The position numbers and the translations under genes were made by a program. The notes under the pieces were generated by a model. It ran no database searches. It saw only the letters and a list, made by a program, of their open reading frames with translations, and was not told the origin of the DNA. A stretch of 64,000 nucleotides of DNA. It comes from Pictodentalium vernedei (lineage: Eukaryota; Mollusca; Scaphopoda; Dentaliida; Dentaliidae). The stretch covers positions 382,274,718 through 382,338,717 of the forward strand of contig CM062290.1 of NCBI GenBank assembly GCA_031216915.1, read 5' to 3'. Shown here piece by piece: positions 57,546 through 64,000 of the stretch. The first letter of the stretch is position 1. Each line of letters begins with the position of its first letter.

Positions 57546-58960
57546 AGCTCAACATGACAACGTCAGGTATGAGCTAATGAATTTGTTGCAATCCATTGTC
57601 CGTCTGTACATCTGAACGTCCACATGTACATTCTTCTGTCCGTCCACAATTACTCTTGCGCACCATACAGGCCGCAGCTCTCACCTGATCAGTTCCAAAG
57701 TTTATTCATGGCTTTCGGGCAACATCTAAATGGGGAGCTATCAAATATTTCCGAATATCATTGAAATAACATGACCGCCAGTGGCCATCTTGGATTTGGA
57801 TATAAATTGTCTAACAATTCCTTTAGCACACCCTACAGGCCGCAGCTCTCACCCGATCAGTACCAACGTTCATATGTCGCTTTGGGGCAATATCCAGATG
57901 GGAGCTATCACATTTTTCAGAATTTCCTTGAAAAACATGACCGCCAGTGGCCATCTTAGATTTGGCATATAAATTGTCAACAATTCAATTAGCACACCCA
58001 TTTTCTCACCCGATCTTTTTAAAATTTCATATGTAGCTTTGGTGTGATGTCCAGATGGGAGCTATTGAATTTTCTGAATTTCGTTGAAAACTAGGGCCGC
58101 CAGCAGCCATCTTTGATTTGGCATATAAATTGTCAACAATTCCAATAGCACACCCTGCAGGCTGCATCCCTCACGCAATCTCTTTTTTGAATTTCATATG
58201 TGGCTTTGGTGTGAGGTCTAGATGGGAACTATCAAATCAAATTTTTTCTGAATTTCGGTGAAAAACATGGTCGGCAATGGCCATCATGGTTTTGGCATAT
58301 AAATTGTCAACAATTCCATTAGCATACAATACAGGCTGCACATCTCACCCGATCTTTTTCAAATTTTTAGCCCGACTGTTTATAGTCAGAGCTATAGTCA
58401 TGACTTCCGTCCGTTCGTCCGTCCGTCCGTCCGTCTGCCCGTCTGTTAACATTTAGAGTTTTGGTTAAAGTTTGTGTTAAAGTTTTTAGAGAAGGTTAAA
58501 GTTTTTTTCTTCTTAATTACTATTGAATGTGTCATTCCCATTATGTTTCAAGTTTTTTCTGAAATATTTAACCCCTTTTTGCAATCCATTTAACTTAGAA
58601 CTTCCAGGTTAAAGTATTTGGTTAAAGTTTTTTGTTTGCAAGTTACACCTTTAATTCTTCAAACAGTTTACTGGAATGTCACTGTTTCTCATTTGGGACA
58701 ATGTCTACTGTCTACTGAAGCTTTCTACGGTGATTTTAGTTAATATTGGCATGATTTTAACCCCTTTTAAACATGTTTGCAGACTTAGTTTCTTTGTATT
58801 TGAGATTAGGCTCTTATCACATACTTTATTACTTTAATTCTTGTATGGTCAGTACAACTTAATAATTGCATTTACATCAGTATTTCTTTTATTGGTTTTA
58901 GGAAATATTTAACCCTTTTCTGGCAATCAATTTTACTTAGTATTACCAGCTTGAATTTTC
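57546..58960 (+). repeat. composite repeat module 1 (~165-bp units plus tail)
   Basis: Begins 'gctcaacatgacaacg', then 'ccgtctgtac' strings, then about five diverged units with 'gcacaccctacaggc', 'ctcacccgatc' and 'gccagtggccatctt'. A (GTCC)n run follows at 58408-58435. The tail includes 'tttaaccccttttaaacatg' and 'ataattgcatttacatcag'. Confidence 0.8.
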
Positions 58961-59029
58961 GGATGAAAGTTTTGCTTTTCAAGGTTGTACCTTTCATTCT
59001 TCAAACACTGTGTTACAACGTCATTGTTT

Positions 59030-60010
59030 TTAGCTTAACTTGGCAACGTAAATATTGAGCTATTGGGATGGGTTGTGAACCGTTGTCCGTCCGTACATAC
59101 CTCTGTCCGTCCACAATTCCTTTTGCACACCCTAAGGCCGCAGCTCTCTCCCGATCAGTTACAAATTACATACGTGGCTTTGGACAATGTCTACATGGGA
59201 GGTATCGAATTATTTCGAATTTCGTTGAAAAACATGGGCGCCAGTGGCCATTTTAGATTTGGATATAAATTTTTCAGCAATTCTTTTATCACACCCTACA
59301 GGCCACAGTTCTCACCCGATCAGTCCCAAATTTCATATGTAGGTTTGGAGTAACGTTTAGGTGTGAGCTATCGGATTTTTGCGAAGTTCGTTGAAAAACA
59401 TGGCCGCCAGCGGCAATCTTAGATTTGGCATATAAATGTCAACAATTCCATTAGCACACCCTAGAGGCCACATCCCTCACCCAATCTTTTTCAAATTTTA
59501 TATGCACCTTTGGTGTGATGTCAAGATGGGAGCTATCAATTTTTTCAGAATTTCGCTGCAAAACATGGTTGCCAGAAGCCATCTTGGATTTGGCATATAA
59601 ACTGTCAGCAATTCTATTAGCAGACCCTACAGGCTGCACCTCTCACGCGACCTTTTTCAAATTTCACAGGTAGCTTTGGTGTGATGTCTTTTCTGGAGAA
59701 ACTTGAGTGAATGACTTGGCATTACTGGATCTTTCTATTTAGTTCAGTCCCTTCTTGGACAAGTTGACTGCAGTGTCATTGACATTTTCATTCTTTCGGG
59801 GAAAGGTCTACTGAAGTTGTATACAGTGGTTTCAAATAATATTGGCATTGATTTAACCCTTTTCAAAACGGTTTTCTAACTTAGTTTCTTTAAATTTGAA
59901 ATTAGGCTTCTACCACATACTTTGTTACTTTTTGTTCTTGCATGATCAATACAACTTTAATAATTGCATTTACAGACAGGATTTCTTTTACTTGTATGCA
60001 GCTGTTTTTT
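59030..60010 (+). repeat. composite repeat module 2
   Basis: Same order as module 1: 'tagcttaacttggcaacg', 'gtccgtccgtacatac', about four ~165-bp units, then a tail with 'tttaacccttttcaaaacgg' and 'ataattgcatttacagacag'. So the whole module was duplicated, not only its units. Confidence 0.8.
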
Positions 60011-60061
60011 TTTTATTACCTGAGTTTCACGGTCAAATATAAAGAAATGCCTTCTGCAGCA

Positions 60062-60323
60062 TACAGTACGTGGAGAGTGGATTGTAACTAAATCACCCAC
60101 AGAGTGGGGTTATCACCCAAGCTATAACTTTCAAATTCTGTACATATCGACAAAAAACACAAGCAATGTTTCAGCCAATGGACCTCCGGGTTTAACCCGG
60201 AAGGTCCATTGGCTGAAACTTTGCTTGTGCAGGTTATGCTTTGCAACATATTAGCAATTATTGCTTGGGTGGAATCTCCACTCCGCGAGTGATTTAGTGA
60301 TAATACACTCTCCACGTACTGTA
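60062..60323. mobile_element. TA-type MITE, family A-prime, copy 2
   Basis: TA-CAGTACGTGGAGAGTGGAT at the left and CACTCTCCACGTACTG-TA at the right. Near-perfect hairpin through 'acaagcaatgtttcagccaa' and 'tggacctccgggtttaaccc'. Same family as 33274-33534. Confidence 0.88.
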
Positions 60324-60837
60324 CTACTGTTGTTTTACAGAAAGCAATACAGACGGGAAGGAAATTGGAGTGAGGGACATTGATGTTGTCTCCAAAACTT
60401 CGGGAGAGATGGGTGGAATCAATCCACCCCTCTCTCCTCCCCATGTTATCCAGAAGATGAATTCAATTCTAATTATACGAATCTCTTCAAATTTAATATA
60501 ACTTTTCTAACAGGAAAACACAGGTGCACTTCGAATTTGAAGAATACCATTTTAAATTTAAACCACAAATTTTAAGTTACAAATTCCACCTTATACTGAC
60601 TGCAGTTTGGAAGTGTAATACAGAAATATCCCTTTGCTTTGCATGCATATACATCCCTCATGTTCTCGTACTATGCATATTAGTAAAAAGGGGACATATT
60701 TTATTTTAAAATGTCTTCAAATAAATGGATTTTGTCTTCATAGTGTGTTTTGTCTCTTTTGTTACCTACAAACAAATATGCAAGTTCTTATTTCATTAAT
60801 AATAATTTTTATTAAACATAAAAAATAAAATTTGAAT
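60324..60837. other. no recognised feature
   Basis: AT-rich. Short ORFs with hydrophobic composition, no motif. Confidence 0.4.
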
Positions 60838-60883
60838 AGCAATTTGTGTATATCACGAGCGGATTCGTTAGGTAAATGGTTAA
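60838..60883. mobile_element. family B fragment (right end)
   Basis: 'cgagcggattcgttaggtaa' then 'atgg-TTAA' matches the right terminus of family B; the hairpin is absent. Confidence 0.5.
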
Positions 60884-61119
60884 CAAAAAATAGCACAGAC
60901 TATTGCTGGGACTGTCGGGCTCTATGCGTGACATCACACTAGTTTTATGTAACTTTGATATGATGTCTCGTTCATTTTTCAAGCTGTACAGCATACTGCA
61001 ATTTAATGTAAATTGGACAAAGTTTAATTTTTGAAACATCCCAACATCACCGCAACGTAAACCACAGACGAATTTGTTGTCGGCAGGAAAACGAATGCAT
61101 TTTTAGATATGGTTTGTGT
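60884..61119. other. no recognised feature
   Basis: Short unremarkable spacer. Confidence 0.35.
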
Positions 61120-62512
61120 TTGGGTGTAAATTTACAAAATTCCCAGAGTGAGCCGCTCAAAGAATATTCCTCATACTGCACTAAGTACTTGCCCAAATTT
61201 GAGCCAAGAGATTTGTGGATTTGAAGAAACTTGAATCTCCGCACACTAAGGAAGCCAATACCATGTAACAAAAGAATTTTGACTCGTGGATGTGAAGAAG
61301 AAGCATTTTTAAAGAGTAATCCTTATATTGCACAAAGTTAAAATTTGGAATCAGAACCTCCTAGGGTTGCCACACATCAAATATCAAACGATTCTGACTG
61401 GTGGATCTGAATAAGATTTTTAAAGAAATTTCCCGGTATTGCACTAAGTTAAAATAGGTTGCTATAGAGAACCCAAATATGAACCAAAGGACTTGCTTTG
61501 AACAAGCTGAAATCTGACATCACTAAGGTTACTGCAAACCACATATCAAACTAAATATTCTGACTGAGGGATCTGAAAAATGGGTGCCCAAATACGAACA
61601 TTGGGACTTGATTTGAACAAACTTAAATCTGAACCTCCTAAGGATGCTACATAGCAAATATCAAAACATTCTGACTAGTAAATCTGAAGAAGATTTTAAA
61701 AGATTATTCCTCATATAGGAATAAGTTAATATTGCAGTTCCCACCGGAAGCCCAAATATGACCCCTCCCCCCCCCCCCCCCACACACACACACAAGGGGG
61801 CTCTATACCAATCCACAAATGATTCTGACTGGTGGATCTGAAGAAGATTTTTTTTTAAATTTCAAAGGGAGCTCAAATTTTAACCCCGGAACTTGATTTA
61901 AACAAAATTGAAACTCACCCCCACTAAGGATGTTACGTACCAAATATAAAAAAATTCTGACTGATGGATCTGAAAATGACTTAAACAAAATATTCCTCAT
62001 ATTACTCTAAGTTGAAAGTGTGGCTCCTACACTGGCACCTAAAATTGATGCCCCGCCCCCCCCCCCCCCCCCCCCAAAAAAAGAGATGCAGTCTACCAAC
62101 TAGCAAGGGATTTAGATGGGCAGATCTGAAGAAGATTTTAAAATAAATTTCCTCATAAAACACCGCGTTAAAATTAAGGTTTCCATTGGGAGCTCAAATA
62201 TAAACCCAGGGACTTGTTTCAAACATACATCAAGCTGTTCCCTGTATGGATGTTGTATACCAAGTATTAAAAGATTCTGATTGGTAGTCTGAAGATTTTA
62301 ACTTTCGTAAAGAAATGTTATGGGTTCTAACAAAATTATGCCCCTGTGGGCGTGGCAACTTTTTTTGAACAAACGTGAATTGACATATGATAAGGAACAT
62401 GCATATCAAATTTGGTTCAATGATAATGTAAAGTTTACGCCGGATGGACGGACATACGGACAGACGGACGGACGGACGGACGGACGGACGGACGGACGGA
62501 CGGACAGAAAGT
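61120..62512 (+). repeat. diverged ~145-bp tandem repeat ending in (GGAC)n
   Basis: 'gattctgactggtggatctg' with variants, 'aagaagatttttaaa', 'tcctcatattgcactaagtt' and 'gggacttgatttgaacaa' recur about eight times. Poly-C/CA tracts at 61768-61796 and 62054-62076. Ends in a GGAC run (about 62461-62510), followed by 'cctcaggtgagctaa' as in other bivalve blocks. Confidence 0.82.
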
Positions 62513-62815
62513 GATCACTAAAGCTTCCTCAGGTGAGCTAATAATAAAAAAACTACTTTTAATCGCCGGTCTTGTTTCTGCTTGCTCCTGCCACCTGCAG
62601 ACCTACGTTTAACGATTGAAATCCATTATATGGTGGCGTGTGTTTTGATGTGCCATTATTGAGTTTGAGTGGATTTGCCCTGTTACAACTTATAGGAGAG
62701 TGCCTATAGGCACTCTCCCATAAATTGTATCAAGGCAATAACATGTGAACAAAATTTTGACAACCAAAAAAACTTAGCACTTTACCAGTTAAACATAATC
62801 AAACATAAGTCAAAC
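62513..62815. other. spacer with a small palindrome
   Basis: 'acttataggagagtgcctat' mirrored by 'aggcactctcccataaattg' at about 62684-62728; otherwise nothing. Confidence 0.55.
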
Positions 62816-62817
62816 TT

Positions 62818-62864
<47 letters not shown>

Positions 62865-63256
62865 TCTATTAGGGTTTAATGACACTTTCACAGCCAAGGT
62901 CATATCGTATCGGTGACAGTTTTACGGGTGGGGAAAGCCGGAGTACCCGGAGGGAACCACTGAGCAGCGACGACCAGCTGACAGCTCCCCAACATCGTAA
63001 CTCCGCAGTGCAGCACCGGCAGGGTTAGATTGGTTGAAGACATGCGAACCATCGACGCGCAGTACACATTAGTGCATGACGTCATCGTGTCCCCCATGTG
63101 GACAATCGGGGTTAAGAACCTTGCCCAATGACACAATGCTGGTGTCCGAATCGATCGCTCAGACGGTCACCCATACAAGGACTAACCGGGCTCGAGGTTG
63201 CTTAACTTCGGTGATCTGACGAGAACCGGTTACAGTATCGCCACCGCGCCTCCGCC
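62816..63256 (-). mobile_element. SINE with 5S rRNA-derived head (SINE3-like)
   Basis: On the minus strand the first ~85 bases (63241 down to 63157) follow 5S rRNA: GAAGTTAAGCAACCTCGAGC against 5S GAAGCTAAGCAGGGTCGGGC, then GTTAGTCCTTGTATGGGTGA against GTTAGTACTTGGATGGGAGA. This covers the internal pol III promoter region. The body follows (gtcattgggcaaggttctta; ccctccgggtactccggctt), ending in a (TAAA)n tail, seen as (TTTA)n from 62816 to about 62868. It is a retroposon, not a functional 5S gene. Confidence 0.82.
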
Positions 63257-63559
63257 AAGTCAAACAAACGATTTGAATGATTTGTGCAGATAATTTTGCT
63301 TGTTGGCACAGACACGTATCAAATAGAATCATTCTCCATGTATCATTAAAAAGAGGCAAGCAGAATCAGTTCCGGATACAGACCACTGTGGGAAATGGCG
63401 ATGGGGTGTACTTTTAATCCGCTAGTTATTTTTTTTATATATTTTTTCCTCTAACATAGCTTATGACTTTGTTCCAACGTGAGTTCATACGATATGACTT
63501 GACAATAAAAATTGGAATTTTAGTTTTTAAGGAAACAAAGCAAGCGTCGTCCTGAAAAG
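63257..63559. other. no recognised feature
   Basis: T-rich; 'taacatagcttatgactttgt' near 63460 may be a trace of a family C core. Confidence 0.35.
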
Positions 63560-63786
63560 TTAAAATATTTTTTTCCGGTAGAGTCACAAGCTACGTCATA
63601 ATGCCATTAAGGGGGATGACTGCAAGGTACATGTGTGGTGTAGACCAATCAATATTTTCAACGTGCAGCCTTAAGGCTGCACGTTGAAAATAAAAAATTG
63701 GTCTACCCCCAAATAATAAATATGAACTCCTCCTATTGCTACCATGGAACTGACATGGAAGATACCACCAGGGTTCAAATGGTTAA
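63560..63786 (-). mobile_element. TTAA-type MITE, family E, copy 2 (inverted)
   Basis: Right end CCAGGGTTCAAATGG-TTAA at 63783-63786; left TTAA at 63560 less certain. The hairpin 'gaccaatcaatattttcaac' plus 'gtgcagccttaaggctgcac' matches copy 1, and flanking blocks ('atggaagataccacc', 'ccccaaataataaatatg') are in reverse order. Confidence 0.75.
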
Positions 63787-63870
63787 CCATAAGCGATGGA
63801 CTATTTGCGGGCTATATATATCGGGTTCAGGCCATAACAATGTCGAATTCCTTACATAGTTAGATTGGTG
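63787..63870 (-). repeat. fragment of the foldback element
   Basis: 'gcgatggactattt' and 'caggccataacaatgtcgaa' match the centre of 25809-26262 and 41307-41573 in inverse orientation. Confidence 0.5.
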
Positions 63871-64000
63871 GTCTGTGAGCCTGAGAGCTTGGGAGCTCAA
63901 GTGAAAAGCAGATGCAGCTAATGTGTTCAGTGCAGAATTCCCAAGCTCATTCAAAAACTTCAACTGTCAGAAAATAAAAGATGCAAGGCACCGCTGAGTA

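Noticed and set aside
63157..63241. functional 5S rRNA gene
   Set aside because: Only part of 5S matches, several stem positions differ, and it is fused to a SINE body with a (TAAA)n tail.

Overview
This is a non-coding-rich stretch of animal nuclear DNA. Intergenic sequence is AT-rich, any genes would be split by introns, and repeats dominate. The repeat types point to a marine invertebrate, most likely a bivalve mollusc, though the assignment is inference. They include GGAC-type tetranucleotide runs next to diverged tandem repeats, (TTTA)n-tailed SINEs with a 'gtttaatgacactttc' body end, L2/CR1-type non-LTR elements, and many palindromic MITEs. I see no prokaryotic features, rRNA gene, functional tRNA gene or CRISPR array.

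Layout. 0-7.3 kb: a Tc1/mariner-like MITE, a 3.3-kb TTAA-flanked DNA transposon without a recognisable transposase, and several hairpin elements. 7.3-12.7 kb: a hAT-type MITE, then the longest coding remnant of the window. That remnant is a broken gene of about 1,550 codons with two N-terminal Cys/His knuckle regions and a C-terminal acidic domain that I read as PIN/FEN1-like. It belongs to a multi-copy, probably transposon-borne family of unknown function. 13-21 kb: a 171-bp tandem repeat, palindromes, a SINE split by a hAT insertion with readable target duplications, TTAA-type MITEs and a long inverted repeat. 22-24.5 kb: a dead L2/CR1-like LINE whose RT lacks exactly the Ala-Asp-Asp of the YADD box. 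24.6-26.3 kb: nested TTAA MITEs and a foldback element. 26.5-34.4 kb: a 7 x 55-bp tandem repeat and a 7.2-kb minisatellite of 41-bp units containing two cleanly inserted MITEs. 35-38.5 kb: possible orphan exons and a minus-strand YqaJ-type exonuclease pseudogene. 39-53 kb: more MITEs, including a hAT nested in a TTAA MITE, a tRNA-headed SINE and dispersed direct repeats. 54-54.8 kb: a promoter-like CpG-rich segment (NRF-1-type palindrome, CRE-like sites) followed by a 90-codon ORF, the best candidate host gene. 55-64 kb: diverged tandem arrays, a large module duplication, further MITEs and a 5S-rRNA-headed SINE.

The window reads as a record of element turnover. hAT (8-bp target duplications), TTAA-type and TA-type elements have inserted into each other and into satellites, and several insertions can be checked against an uninterrupted copy elsewhere in the window. 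Two separate MITE lineages reuse one central hairpin under different terminal repeats, and two SINEs share one body under different pol III heads. No gene here is clearly intact apart from, possibly, the 90-codon ORF.
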